Below, piece by piece: positions 1 to 9,147 of a DNA stretch of 64,000 nucleotides (positions are counted from its first letter, which is position 1; each line of letters begins with the position of its first letter). The DNA is from Spirochaeta isovalerica (lineage in GTDB: Bacteria > Spirochaetota > Spirochaetia > DSM-2461). The position numbers and the translations under genes are program-made. Below the pieces are notes generated by a model. That model made no database searches, had not been told where the DNA came from, and saw only the letters and a program-made list of their open reading frames with translations. The stretch lies in contig NZ_JACHGJ010000003.1 of assembly GCF_014207565.1 (NCBI RefSeq), positions 235,944 through 299,943 on the forward strand, written 5' to 3'.

Positions 1-602
1 ATGACCTGGATCTCAATGGTAACTACGTCCATATCTACGGAAACAATTTCGGAGCCATAATCGAAAGCAACATTACCGAACCCTACTGCATGGATGTGGA
101 TGTGGCGGGCAGGGAAATTGATCTGCTCAAAGAAAGAAACAGCTCTCTTAATGAGGAAAACGGCCAGTACAGTTCCGCTGTAAAGACACTGGAATCAGAT
201 GTTTCCAATGTGTTCGGCCTTATCGCCCGGATCGAATCTCTGATGAATACGGTCATATCCTCCGGTACGGATCTCTATACTCTTTCGACAACTCTGACCG
301 ATCCGGAAATGAAAAATGAGCTTCAGAAAAGCATCGAGGAGAACAGACAGCAGAAATTCGATCTGGAAAACCGTCTCCAGGATCTCAATCGCAAACTTTC
401 AAGCCTGAAAGAACAGATCGGCGTAAAGAAACGTTACATAACCGTTAATAATCTGAATATCAGAAGAAATGATGACAGAATCGAATTCCTCAAAGCCTGT
501 ATCGATCTTTCCACAAAAGACTCCGGCGCTTTGAACAGGGCTATCACTCGCTCCTCATCGCTTCAGGAAGAAGTAGACAGCCTGCTCAGCATGAATTTCT
601 GA
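1..602 (+). CDS. Coiled-coil protein, 5' end outside window
   Basis: The reading frame (third frame of the window) is open from the first base, so the 5' end is missing; 199 residues are visible. The first 30 or so residues are hydrophilic and end in a Tyr-Cys pair. The rest is rich in Glu, Leu, Lys, Asn and Arg with heptad-like spacing, so long coiled-coil helices are likely. A short hydrophobic stretch near residues 65-75 is too weak to call membrane. I do not recognise a family. It ends 17 nt before the next start on the same strand and probably shares its transcript. A role in the envelope cluster that follows is only inferred from position. Confidence 0.7.
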   Translation, partial: DLDLNGNYVHIYGNNFGAIIESNITEPYCMDVDVAGREIDLLKERNSSLNEENGQYSSAVKTLESDVSNVFGLIARIESLMNTVISSGTDLYTLSTTLTDPEMKNELQKSIEENRQQKFDLENRLQDLNRKLSSLKEQIGVKKRYITVNNLNIRRNDDRIEFLKACIDLSTKDSGALNRAITRSSSLQEEVDSLLSMNF

Positions 603-618
603 AAGGGGTATGATTAAG

Positions 619-1215
619 ATGAAAAAGCTTATTATCGGTCTTATGCTCACTGTTGGGATTTTTTCCCTGCAGGGGCAGGATAGACCGGGATTTTATCTCG
701 ATTCGCTCAACATCGCTGCTCCTTTCAAGGTTCCGGTGAGCCATTACCGGGGGTTCAGCGAGTACGAAGCGGGATTCGGACTCCAGGCGAATTTCAAGTT
801 TGGAGGACTGTACGGCCTGAGGGTCTTTCTCGGAGCCGACGCCACTTACAACTTTAATTCTTCCGAAAGGATAGACCTCCTGGTTGATGCCAATGTCAAT
901 GCAGGAATAGGCTGGGAGATTAACCCGGGCCGGGGAGCCTTCACTATGACGCCCCAGCTTTCGGCAGGCGCCGTCTTCCATATTCTCAACGGTGATTTCA
1001 TGCTCGACGGAAATGACGAAACAACCCTTTACATAGATCAGCTATACCGCTTTCAGCTGGAAATGGCTTACACCTTCAAAGCGGGAGAGAAGAAAAAAAC
1101 TCATGTGGCTCTGTTTATCTCTCCTTCCTTCGAGATTTTTTCCGGAGAGACATACTGGGGATATATACCCGGCGGAACCTTAGGCATCAGGCTCATATTC
1201 GATCCGGCGGAATAG
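619..1215 (+). CDS. Small outer-membrane beta-barrel-like protein
   Basis: The product is about 198 residues with a signal peptide (MKK start, hydrophobic core, cleavage near residue 20). The rest alternates polar and hydrophobic residues and is rich in Gly, Phe and Tyr, as in small outer-membrane barrels. I place the start at the ATG at 619 because AGGGG at 604-608 is well spaced for it; the in-frame ATG at 610 would sit directly on the ribosome-binding site. The C-terminal third (Pro-Ser-Phe-Glu-Ile-Phe, then Tyr-Trp-Gly) resembles the end of the protein at 5008-6153, so the two are probably related. Function is unknown. Confidence 0.75.
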   Translation: MKKLIIGLMLTVGIFSLQGQDRPGFYLDSLNIAAPFKVPVSHYRGFSEYEAGFGLQANFKFGGLYGLRVFLGADATYNFNSSERIDLLVDANVNAGIGWEINPGRGAFTMTPQLSAGAVFHILNGDFMLDGNDETTLYIDQLYRFQLEMAYTFKAGEKKKTHVALFISPSFEIFSGETYWGYIPGGTLGIRLIFDPAE

Positions 1216-1236
1216 ATACTGATTTGCCTTAATTGA

Positions 1237-1252
1237 ATTCCTTATAAGGAAT
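1237..1252. promoter_or_regulatory. 16-bp perfect palindrome before giant lipoprotein gene
   Basis: ATTCCTTATAAGGAAT is its own reverse complement. It lies 8 bp upstream of TATAAT (1261-1266), which itself lies just before the first giant lipoprotein gene. That placement suits an operator overlapping a promoter. No good -35 hexamer is spaced correctly for this -10, and no binding protein is identified. Confidence 0.4.
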
Positions 1253-1286
1253 CATTATCATATAATAGGGATGAAAAGGAGTGAAA

Positions 1287-4200
1287 GTGAAAAGAAAAAA
1301 ATCTGATATATTGATATTATTAACAGTTTTTATATTCTCAAGCTTTCAATCCTGCAGTAATTTTCTTATCGATCCTCGTATCGCTCCTGATAGCGAACCC
1401 GTTCCTTCCGCTCTTTCAGCAGTTATCAGCGCTACAATTTCTGTCGGTAAGGAATCGACCTATGGAGTATCTGTCGTCACAATTGACTGGTCCGAGGAGG
1501 TCCCGGACGTCTCAATCAGCGATCTGGAGCCATTGAACTGTACGGTCGGGGGATTTTCCCATTCGGGAGATACTTCGAGCTTTTCCTTGACCGCCGTAAG
1601 CAGCGGCACCGTGGGATTTTCCATTTCTGCCGGAGCGATAACCGGTATAAGCGGTCTGAAAAATACTGAAGAAAATTATCTGTTCATCTATTCTCCCGTC
1701 GGACTGACGCTCTCGATCTCATCGACGGAACCGTCCATCACGTCCCTGACTCCGATTCCCCTCACTTTCCACTTCAGCGAATCGGTTACAGGGTTCGAGA
1801 TTACCGATATCTCAACGACTCTCGGTTCTGTTGAAAATCTGAGCGGATCCGGATACCTCTACTCTGCCGATCTTGTACCCGGTACGGACGGAACAGCGGA
1901 AATCGCTGTTGTCCAGGGAGCGGCCGCGGATACGCTGACCGGAGCTTCAGAATCGCAGAACGCCGTATTCTCCATCACATACGACGGAACCTCTCCCGGA
2001 GTCATATTGACCGGTCCTGTCAGTGATGGAGGTATTGCCGGATACAATACCCTGACATTCACAGCTTCCTTTTCAGAGCCGGTTACAGGATTCACTCTCG
2101 ATGATATCTCTGCCTTAAACGCCGATCTTGCTAACCTCGGCGGATCGGGAACAACCTGGACTTTTGATGTAACACCCCGGGCGGAAGCTCTGGTTTCCCT
2201 CGATATACCTGCCGGTATAGCCTTCGATAGTGCCGGAAACGGGAACACAGCCCTGGCTGATACCTATGATTATACCTATAACAGCATTAAGATAGCTGTG
2301 AACTTCACGTCTTCCTCATCCCCTGTGACCAATGATGCCACTGTCACAATTACAATCGCCTTCGATCTGGATATGGATCAAGATGATCTTGCTGTGGGAG
2401 AATTGTCTATCAACGGCGGATCCCTGTCCAATTTTCAGAAAATCAGTGATGATGTATATACCGTTGATATTGTTTCCATGACCACTGGAACCATCACCTT
2501 AACAGTAGCAGATGGAGCAGCTTCGAGAACCGAAGGAAGAACCAATCCCGAATCGAGCTTCAGTTTTACCTATGACGGAGACGGCCCGGCCCTTCCTCTC
2601 TTCGATGTGCTTGAATTTAGCAGCCGGGATGTACTGTTTTCAGATGATGCTGCCAACGAAATACTGGAAATCGACCTGACAACAGACTATTCGGGAGATA
2701 CGGGACTGACTTTTGAATACACCATCGATAATGGAGCAACCTGGCTCGGTTACACCGATCCCCGTTATATCGCAGCAGAAGGCCTGTACAGCGGAATAAA
2801 TATCCGTGTGACCGATGGAGCGGGAAATGTTTCCGAAGGAACAGCGGTTACCAATGTAACCATAGACAGCACTCCGCCGGACTCACCGATTGTTAATATA
2901 CTCACCGATCCTGTCAATGCTTCCAATTACACAGACTTTTCCTTTGCCTTAAGTGGCGGTGAAGCCGATATTACATACAATTACACTCTCAGTTCCTCTA
3001 TGGGGGGAACTGATGTTACAGGAAGCGGCAGCCTCGACGGATCGGGAGAGGTATCTGTATCAGGTCTTGATACAACATCACTGAATGACGGGACACTGAC
3101 TCTTCAGGTTCGACTGACAGATGAGGCAGGTAACCAGAGCGGTATCGGTCAGGACCAGGTTGAAAGGGACATTATCGCGCCCTCAGCTCCCGTTGTAACC
3201 ATCAATTCTTCCGATCCGGTGACTTCGGCGGATAATGACAGCTTTTCCTTTTCCGTAACCGGGGGCGAAGAGGGCGCGGCGTACAGCTATACAATCAGTT
3301 CGGACTCAGGGGGAGCCGTGCTTTCGGGATCGGGTACTTTTGATTCAACGGGAGATTTCTCAGAAAGCAATATCAATGTGGAAGCGCTGCCCGATGGAAA
3401 CTTAACCGTATCCATTGTCCAGACCGACAATGCGGAAAATCAATCCGCTGCAGGCAGCGATACGGTTGTACTCAATGCGAAAGCGTTCAATGATTCGGAT
3501 TTCTCACAAGCCGTTGATGCAACCAATGTCGGTTCCTACAGTTTTTCCATATTCGGAGATCCCGATTCCACATATTCCTATACTTTGAGCTCCAGCAACG
3601 GCGGAGCCTCCCTTTCCGACTCGGGCTTGATTCCGGCAGGCGGAGAGGAGGCAATCGGACCTCTCGACTTAAGCGCTATGAACGACGGATGGCTTATCCT
3701 CATAGTCTCCGTGACCGATACACTAGGCAACTCCAGCATCAAAGTTTTTGTTGCTGAGAAAAGTTCTGTCCTTCCCGATACGGGAACAGCCGATTTTTCC
3801 GCCGCCACTATGTCTGTAACCTTTGACATGAGTTTCCACGGAAGCCAGACAGTCCCCGACAGATCAGGCGGCTCCGGAACGGAAGTCGTGAAATTCGATA
3901 CGGCGGATTTCGCCGGATCGGCTTTTGATGATGTCATAAAATTCACTGATCTCTCCGATGGAGAAACCTTCGCTATCGCAGGAGGGGGCGGTTTTAATAC
4001 TATTGATCTTTCGGACCATCCTGCCAGCGCCATTACAATAACCAGTGGTATTCTCGGGGATGCCGGCCAGGCCAATAACGGCTCTGTGATGATAGATCTG
4101 GGCGGAGGAGAATCTGCGGCTATCAATTTCACCGATGTCCAGTACTTTGAGTTCAATTCAAAAGTTTTCGACGGATCGCCCCATGCTCTGATCCTTGATA

Positions 4201-4994
4201 ATATTGATGACAATGCCTATTATTTTGACGGTTCCGCCAATAGCATCATTGTTGACGACAATGGACTGAGCGACGCTTTCAGTCCTGCCATACCCATCTA
4301 TCAGGGATCTCTCCAGAAAAATTTCAATCTCGGCCTATCGGTACAGATGATAACCGGAACGAGAAGTCAGAATGCTTCTCTCGTGTTTGATTATGTCGAT
4401 CATGGCAATTTCAAATTTATAGAAGCCGGGGCCGGTGGAGATATCTGGAGGATCAGAGAACTCGTAAACGGCACGGCTTCCGCCAACCTGGCCACTTTCG
4501 TTGAAACTCTGGAATCCGGCGATGATTACGCCACTACGCCGGTTTACAGTCTGGAGCTGAGGGTGACCGGAGAGGACGGCGATGTGGCCGAAATCTGGTC
4601 GGCAGGAGAAATGAAGACCTCCTATGATTTCAATGAACCTCTCAACGACGGCTTATTCGGCGTCAATACCCGCAATGCCCAGTCGAAGATGACTCTGAAT
4701 CTCGAGCCTTCCAACTGGGCGCCCTATGTGAAAAAGTACGATGTAAAAATCAGTCAGTCCGCGGGCAATACGGTTACGCTGGACCTGCTGGGCGATGCTC
4801 TGGATCAGGAAGATGAACCTCTGATTCTCACAGCCTTGAGCTCCGGATCCGGCACATTAAGCGACAACGGTGATGGCACCGTAACCTATCAGGTCCCCGG
4901 TCCATCCTTTTACGGAATAGATGAGTTCACATATCAGGTCAGCGACGGCACGAATATTTCAACAGGAACTATCAGGTTTGATGTGGTTCCATAA
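1287..4994 (+). CDS. Giant repetitive surface lipoprotein A
   Basis: The product is about 1,235 residues. A basic N-terminus and hydrophobic core end in Cys23 (Phe-Gln-Ser-Cys), a relaxed lipobox of the kind spirochaetes use. In order it carries four Ig-like repeats with the Ser-Glu-Pro-Val-Thr-Gly-Phe signature (about 50-430), a linker module, three repeats of about 95 residues built on Gly-Gly-Glu and a Ser-Ser-Ser turn (about 545-830), an RTX-like Gly-Gly-Gly-Phe-Asn-Thr stretch (about 900), a lectin/laminin-G-like region (about 965-1130), and a cadherin-like end with Asp-Asn-Gly-Asp-Gly-Thr. The GTG at 1287 is preferred because AAGGAG ends 6 nt before it. It is a full-length paralogue of 15538-19185. 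A surface adhesin or matrix role is inferred. Confidence 0.8.
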   Translation: MKRKKSDILILLTVFIFSSFQSCSNFLIDPRIAPDSEPVPSALSAVISATISVGKESTYGVSVVTIDWSEEVPDVSISDLEPLNCTVGGFSHSGDTSSFSLTAVSSGTVGFSISAGAITGISGLKNTEENYLFIYSPVGLTLSISSTEPSITSLTPIPLTFHFSESVTGFEITDISTTLGSVENLSGSGYLYSADLVPGTDGTAEIAVVQGAAADTLTGASESQNAVFSITYDGTSPGVILTGPVSDGGIAGYNTLTFTASFSEPVTGFTLDDISALNADLANLGGSGTTWTFDVTPRAEALVSLDIPAGIAFDSAGNGNTALADTYDYTYNSIKIAVNFTSSSSPVTNDATVTITIAFDLDMDQDDLAVGELSINGGSLSNFQKISDDVYTVDIVSMTTGTITLTVADGAASRTEGRTNPESSFSFTYDGDGPALPLFDVLEFSSRDVLFSDDAANEILEIDLTTDYSGDTGLTFEYTIDNGATWLGYTDPRYIAAEGLYSGINIRVTDGAGNVSEGTAVTNVTIDSTPPDSPIVNILTDPVNASNYTDFSFALSGGEADITYNYTLSSSMGGTDVTGSGSLDGSGEVSVSGLDTTSLNDGTLTLQVRLTDEAGNQSGIGQDQVERDIIAPSAPVVTINSSDPVTSADNDSFSFSVTGGEEGAAYSYTISSDSGGAVLSGSGTFDSTGDFSESNINVEALPDGNLTVSIVQTDNAENQSAAGSDTVVLNAKAFNDSDFSQAVDATNVGSYSFSIFGDPDSTYSYTLSSSNGGASLSDSGLIPAGGEEAIGPLDLSAMNDGWLILIVSVTDTLGNSSIKVFVAEKSSVLPDTGTADFSAATMSVTFDMSFHGSQTVPDRSGGSGTEVVKFDTADFAGSAFDDVIKFTDLSDGETFAIAGGGGFNTIDLSDHPASAITITSGILGDAGQANNGSVMIDLGGGESAAINFTDVQYFEFNSKVFDGSPHALILDNIDDNAYYFDGSANSIIVDDNGLSDAFSPAIPIYQGSLQKNFNLGLSVQMITGTRSQNASLVFDYVDHGNFKFIEAGAGGDIWRIRELVNGTASANLATFVETLESGDDYATTPVYSLELRVTGEDGDVAEIWSAGEMKTSYDFNEPLNDGLFGVNTRNAQSKMTLNLEPSNWAPYVKKYDVKISQSAGNTVTLDLLGDALDQEDEPLILTALSSGSGTLSDNGDGTVTYQVPGPSFYGIDEFTYQVSDGTNISTGTIRFDVVP

Positions 4995-5007
4995 GGTAAG
5001 ATCTTAA

Positions 5008-6153
5008 ATGAATAAAATATCTCTGCTGATGGTTGTTACTATCTGCACAGCTTTACTCGATCTCCCTTCTCAGGATCAATCAGGAAGTGAAATTCCGATC
5101 CTGATTTACACTTCGGCAGATACAGCTGAAGAGGAACTGGTGAGGGAGGAATCCAGGTCGAATCTCGACCGCTACTGGGAAATGAGGGGATACGGGACAG
5201 TCTATTCGGAGCTCCCTTCCGGGGCTGATGATCAGATGATCCGGAACGAGGCGCTGAACCTCCTTGTTCCTCTGATTCTCATTTCAGATTTTAATATCAA
5301 CGAAGAGGTGCTCCGGATTGAATCCCGCCTTATCCATACGGTGGACGGAGCTCTCATCGGAACGACTCAATCGGCTGGAGATGAAAGCCTGGGCGCCTCG
5401 GGCAAGTGGAGCTTCGTCGTCAGAAATCTCGCCGATAAAGCTGACGCTTACCCTCTTATTTATCCTGAAAAAATACCGGAAGAGGAAATCAACGGTGAAG
5501 CCCCGGCCGATCCGGAAGAGGCAGACAGTCCGGAAGAGCCTGTCAAAGAACCGGCGGCAGCAACCGCCGATGAGGAGTCTCCCGGGACGGATCAGGATAC
5601 CCGGGAAGACGAATCCATCGATGCTGCCGAAACGAATGAACCGTGGTTTGTTTTCGACTCCATTGATGTCTCATCATCAACTTTCATCCCCCTGGCCCGT
5701 TTCAGAGAGTATTCAAAAGCGGGAACCGGGGCGGAACTGGCTGCCTCCATGAAGCTTTTCTCTCTCCCTCTCGATTTCAGAATCGCCCTGGGGGCTGCAT
5801 GGGCTCAGAGCGAAAGCGACTATGTGGACACTCTCTTCCAGTTCACGGCGCTTATTCAGCTTGGCTATACCATCCCATCAAAGGGGATCTTTTCCTTCGG
5901 GTTCCGGGGATCGGCAGGGATGATAGGGCATTTAGCTTCGGGAAACCTCAACACTCTCGAGGAAGTGGACACTCTTTTTTATGCCGATCAGTATTACGGA
6001 ATCGAACCTGTATTCAGAATCAGACCGGGGAATAAAGAGGGCGAACCGTGGCGTTTCAGCTTTTTTCTGGCTCCGGGATTTTATATTTTCCCCAATGAAG
6101 AATACTGGGGATTCCAGATTACCGCTAACCTGGGAGCGAGTTTACACTTTTAA
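5008..6153 (+). CDS. Exported protein: N-terminal envelope domain plus C-terminal barrel-like domain
   Basis: The 381-residue product has a signal peptide (cleavage near residue 20). Residues about 25-150 look like a small alpha/beta envelope domain, possibly CsgG/LpoB- or FlgO-like, though that match is by impression only. Residues about 155-210 form an acidic linker rich in Pro, Glu, Ala and Asp. Residues about 215-381 are beta-rich, aromatic and end in His-Phe, typical of an outer-membrane barrel; this part resembles the protein at 619-1215. It starts 13 nt after lipoprotein A and is very likely co-transcribed with it. Its 3' end overlaps the convergent TPR/PEGA gene by 4 nt. A partner or export role for lipoprotein A is inference. 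Confidence 0.75.
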   Translation: MNKISLLMVVTICTALLDLPSQDQSGSEIPILIYTSADTAEEELVREESRSNLDRYWEMRGYGTVYSELPSGADDQMIRNEALNLLVPLILISDFNINEEVLRIESRLIHTVDGALIGTTQSAGDESLGASGKWSFVVRNLADKADAYPLIYPEKIPEEEINGEAPADPEEADSPEEPVKEPAAATADEESPGTDQDTREDESIDAAETNEPWFVFDSIDVSSSTFIPLARFREYSKAGTGAELAASMKLFSLPLDFRIALGAAWAQSESDYVDTLFQFTALIQLGYTIPSKGIFSFGFRGSAGMIGHLASGNLNTLEEVDTLFYADQYYGIEPVFRIRPGNKEGEPWRFSFFLAPGFYIFPNEEYWGFQITANLGASLHF

Positions 6154-7736
6154 TCGGGAATGGAGATCTTTGTTGTTTTTTCCTCTTCCACGGTGATAAC
6201 GCCTTCCCAGAAGTAGAGCTTGTCCAACTCATCCCGTCCGGAAATGATAAAGATATACTCTCCCGGATCCAGGGACACAGGTGCCCCGGAAGCGTAATCG
6301 ACCGGCTCATAATTCAACTCCATGGAAACTTCCTTAAGATCGTAGCTGACGATAAAAGTCCCTTTGGGAATCTTCACTTCCGCAGAAGCTTTATCAACAG
6401 GCAGGTTCGGAATGTCGATATTGACTTTCCGGATAATTCTGTCCGTCACCTCTATGCTTCTTTCTATCATTCGGTCTTCGTATTCCGCCTTTACGATAAC
6501 ATCTCCCACAGGCAGAGAGGTTATGAAGAGCGGGCTGATTCCGAAGCTTATGCCGTTGATGGAAACCGCCGCTCCCGGAGGAGTTGTCGTCAGATATATC
6601 TCTCCGGTTCTCTGCGGTTCCGCTTCGCCTTCTGTCTCCTCTCCTTCAGCAATAAGTGAAGCCGATGCGGTAGGGGAGACAGCAGGTTCAATGTAGAGTT
6701 CTCTAAACGGCGCTATAAGTTCATTCAGTTCGGGATCCTCATAACCTTCCAGAGTTTTCGCCAGCGTTTCCGTTTCCTCATCGGAAATATCGTAGAAAGA
6801 GTCGATCATGAGAAGGCGGCGACCCGCTTCCATCGTAATATTCTCATCATCGGAAAGAGCCAGTATCCTTTGGTATTCGTTTATTGAATCTTCCGTATTA
6901 CCCAGTTCCTCCATAGCTCTAGCCAGGTAATAACGCGCTTCCGCCTCTTCCTTGAGAGACGGATCGGATTCTTCCAGAAAAATTGCCAGGGTGGCGATCG
7001 CTTCTCTGTATTTTACGGAAAAATACTGTTCCCGGCCCAGTTCCAGAGAGTTTTCCTCCAATTGGGCGAGCTGCTGCTGTTTTTTTCTGAGTGAGAAGAG
7101 GAACGTATTGATTCTGTCGGCGGTAATGCGGAAGACTATATTTTCCGATCGGCTGATGATTTCGTCGGCGATTCTCTCCGCCTCGCTGTATTCGGCATTC
7201 ATGAGATGTGAGAAAGAGAGATGGAGGAGTATGGTGTCCATGACCGAAGATTTCAGGTCCCGGCTGTACCGGGAAACCAGAAATCGGTACTTTTCGACGG
7301 CCAGATCGTAATGTCTGTTCCGCTCCCAGTAGTAGGCCTCTTCGAGATGGGGGAAATATTCGGGATCCTCTGCCGATAAGCGGCTTTCATTACTGCCCAG
7401 TAAATACCTGACAGCTTTTGTAAGCGGTGTGCTCCGCCGCAGTTCCTCTTCATTGCCCTGATCTCCGTAGAGGTTGAGCCCCGATGTGAGGGACTGCATT
7501 CTCGCTTCATACTGATAGTTGTCCATGGGGCTGTCCCCTGCGTCGAGCCTGTTTTTGATAAGAGTGAGTCTTCCCGTAATATTGAGCAGGGAGTCGCTGT
7601 TCTGTTCAAATGATACTTCGCTCAGGTGACTGTGGAGAACCGTAACCTTTTCTTCCTGTATAATTGCTGAAAGTTCCACAAAGAGGAGGCCCTGGCCGAT
7701 ACAGATCAGAATTATAATGAGAAGGCGTTTCGCCAT
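6150..7736 (-). CDS. TPR protein with C-terminal PEGA domain
   Basis: The product is about 528 residues. An N-terminal hydrophobic segment (about 4-24) is a signal peptide or anchor. Residues about 115-330 contain TPR-like helical pairs, including Ala-Arg-Tyr-Tyr-Leu-Ala and a repeat that pairs Asn-Glu-Tyr with a following helix. A PEGA domain follows at about 375-445 (Thr-Thr-Pro-Pro-Gly-Ala-Ala-Val-Ser-Ile-Asn-Gly), then a beta-rich tail. PEGA domains are surface- or periplasm-exposed modules often tied to envelope proteins. The ATG at 7736 overlaps the stop of the upstream diguanylate cyclase as TGATG, which implies translational coupling. Confidence 0.8.
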   Translation of the reverse strand: MAKRLLIIILICIGQGLLFVELSAIIQEEKVTVLHSHLSEVSFEQNSDSLLNITGRLTLIKNRLDAGDSPMDNYQYEARMQSLTSGLNLYGDQGNEEELRRSTPLTKAVRYLLGSNESRLSAEDPEYFPHLEEAYYWERNRHYDLAVEKYRFLVSRYSRDLKSSVMDTILLHLSFSHLMNAEYSEAERIADEIISRSENIVFRITADRINTFLFSLRKKQQQLAQLEENSLELGREQYFSVKYREAIATLAIFLEESDPSLKEEAEARYYLARAMEELGNTEDSINEYQRILALSDDENITMEAGRRLLMIDSFYDISDEETETLAKTLEGYEDPELNELIAPFRELYIEPAVSPTASASLIAEGEETEGEAEPQRTGEIYLTTTPPGAAVSINGISFGISPLFITSLPVGDVIVKAEYEDRMIERSIEVTDRIIRKVNIDIPNLPVDKASAEVKIPKGTFIVSYDLKEVSMELNYEPVDYASGAPVSLDPGEYIFIISGRDELDKLYFWEGVITVEEEKTTKISIPD

Positions 7737-9070
7737 CAATTGACCCTCCGGTCGATTTTATAGGCCGATCCTTCGATTCCCTTGACCACCTTCTTCATTT
7801 CGGCTGCGTAATGGGCCAGCTGTCCGTAGGAGTCGATTTTTCTGTAATGATTGCTCACGACGGCAATGGAGAGGCTCACAAAGGGAAATTTCTGCTTCTT
7901 TCCTTTCCGATCCACTGACTCGATGTAACCTCTGGTTCTGTCCTCTTCGCTGTAGAACTCTTCGATACGGCTGTCGAACTCGTCAACTGTCAGCGCCGAT
8001 ATCTTTTCCCAGTCGTAGTAATCGCAGATTATGACGAAATCGTCTCCCCCTTCATGTCCGAAAAAGCAGTTGCGGGCATGGCTCCGACTGATGCTCTTCT
8101 CTATGGCATCGCGGGTATAGAGAATGATTTCATCGCCCCGGGAAAAGCCGTAGGCATCGTTATAGGCTTTGAATTGATCCAGGTCGCAATAGAGCACACA
8201 GAAAGCATTGCCGGTCTGCAGGCGCTTCTGGATCTCCCGTTCCAGGGCGATATTGCCGGGCAGGCCCGAAAGGGGATTGGCGTTTCTGGCTTCGCTGTGT
8301 ACCGAGGAAATGGATCCGGCCATCTGTTCTATCTTTTTTGTTATCAGTCCGAACTCATCGCTGCGGTGTCTGGGGAATGTCACATCGTAATTTCCGTTGC
8401 TGATTTCCGTTAGGAGATTGAGTACTTTTCTCAAAGGCGAAATCAGAGCGTTATAGGTAAAAAAAGCGAAAATAAGGTGGATAAGGGCGACGAGAATCGT
8501 CATCAGGCCGCTCTGGCGGAAGAGATAGCTCATTCTCCTGTCCATTTCTTCAATCGATATTCCGACAATGACGATAAAAGTTCCTTCAGGTCCGGGTATG
8601 TAGATATCGATCAGCCGTTTATCAAATATCAGCTCGTGATGAAAACCGGAATTTTCAAAATCTCTTTTGGTAAGCGATTTCTGAATGGAACGGATTAGAT
8701 CCGGCGTAACCGGTGCCATAGGGAGATTGTCCGAAGCCGCCAGAAGCTGATTCTGTTCGTTGAATATTTTGATGTATTCTATGTTCAGGTGCTTTTTCGA
8801 CTCTAGCTCCTGAATGAGTTCCTCATAGCCGGTTTTCTCTTCCATTACAGCATTGATTTCCCTACCGATGGAAAATGTACGGAGGAGAGCGTTTTCTCCG
8901 ATCAGGTCCACCTGGTTCTCAAAAACCAGCAGGGTAAAGCTCATAATAAGCAGTACGGCCGTCAGAAGATAAGCTATAATGAATTTCATGGTGACGGAAG
9001 AGCCGTAAACCTTGCTTTTCTGTTTCATCTGTTTCATTCCAATATTATGATAGTATTTTTTTCGGCACAT
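7736..9070 (-). CDS. Membrane HAMP-GGDEF diguanylate cyclase
   Basis: The protein, about 444 residues, makes c-di-GMP from two GTP. Transmembrane helix 1 lies near residues 25-45, an extracytoplasmic sensor follows, helix 2 lies near 185-205, then a HAMP segment, then a GGDEF domain beginning with the usual Asn-Pro-Leu-Ser-Gly-Leu-Pro-Gly-Asn. The active-site loop reads Gly-Gly-Asp-Asp-Phe, a variant compatible with activity. I see no RxxD inhibitory site in the usual place. The ATG at 9070 is chosen because GGGGAG lies 9 nt upstream. It is the first gene of the pair with the TPR/PEGA gene and is divergent from the sigma-54 activator. Confidence 0.88.
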   Translation of the reverse strand: MCRKKYYHNIGMKQMKQKSKVYGSSVTMKFIIAYLLTAVLLIMSFTLLVFENQVDLIGENALLRTFSIGREINAVMEEKTGYEELIQELESKKHLNIEYIKIFNEQNQLLAASDNLPMAPVTPDLIRSIQKSLTKRDFENSGFHHELIFDKRLIDIYIPGPEGTFIVIVGISIEEMDRRMSYLFRQSGLMTILVALIHLIFAFFTYNALISPLRKVLNLLTEISNGNYDVTFPRHRSDEFGLITKKIEQMAGSISSVHSEARNANPLSGLPGNIALEREIQKRLQTGNAFCVLYCDLDQFKAYNDAYGFSRGDEIILYTRDAIEKSISRSHARNCFFGHEGGDDFVIICDYYDWEKISALTVDEFDSRIEEFYSEEDRTRGYIESVDRKGKKQKFPFVSLSIAVVSNHYRKIDSYGQLAHYAAEMKKVVKGIEGSAYKIDRRVN

Positions 9071-9107
9071 ATCCAACGTCTCCCCAAACTTTAACTTTCA
9101 AAAAACA

Positions 9108-9137
9108 TTGAACATTGCCCTTGCGGGATACTACAAT
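9108..9137 (+). promoter_or_regulatory. Candidate sigma-70 promoter of the activator gene
   Basis: TTGAAC (9108-9113) and TACAAT (9132-9137) are separated by 18 bp. The -10 ends 10 nt before the ATG at 9148, so the leader would be only a few nucleotides long. Confidence 0.45.
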
Positions 9138-9147
9138 GGAAATAGTG

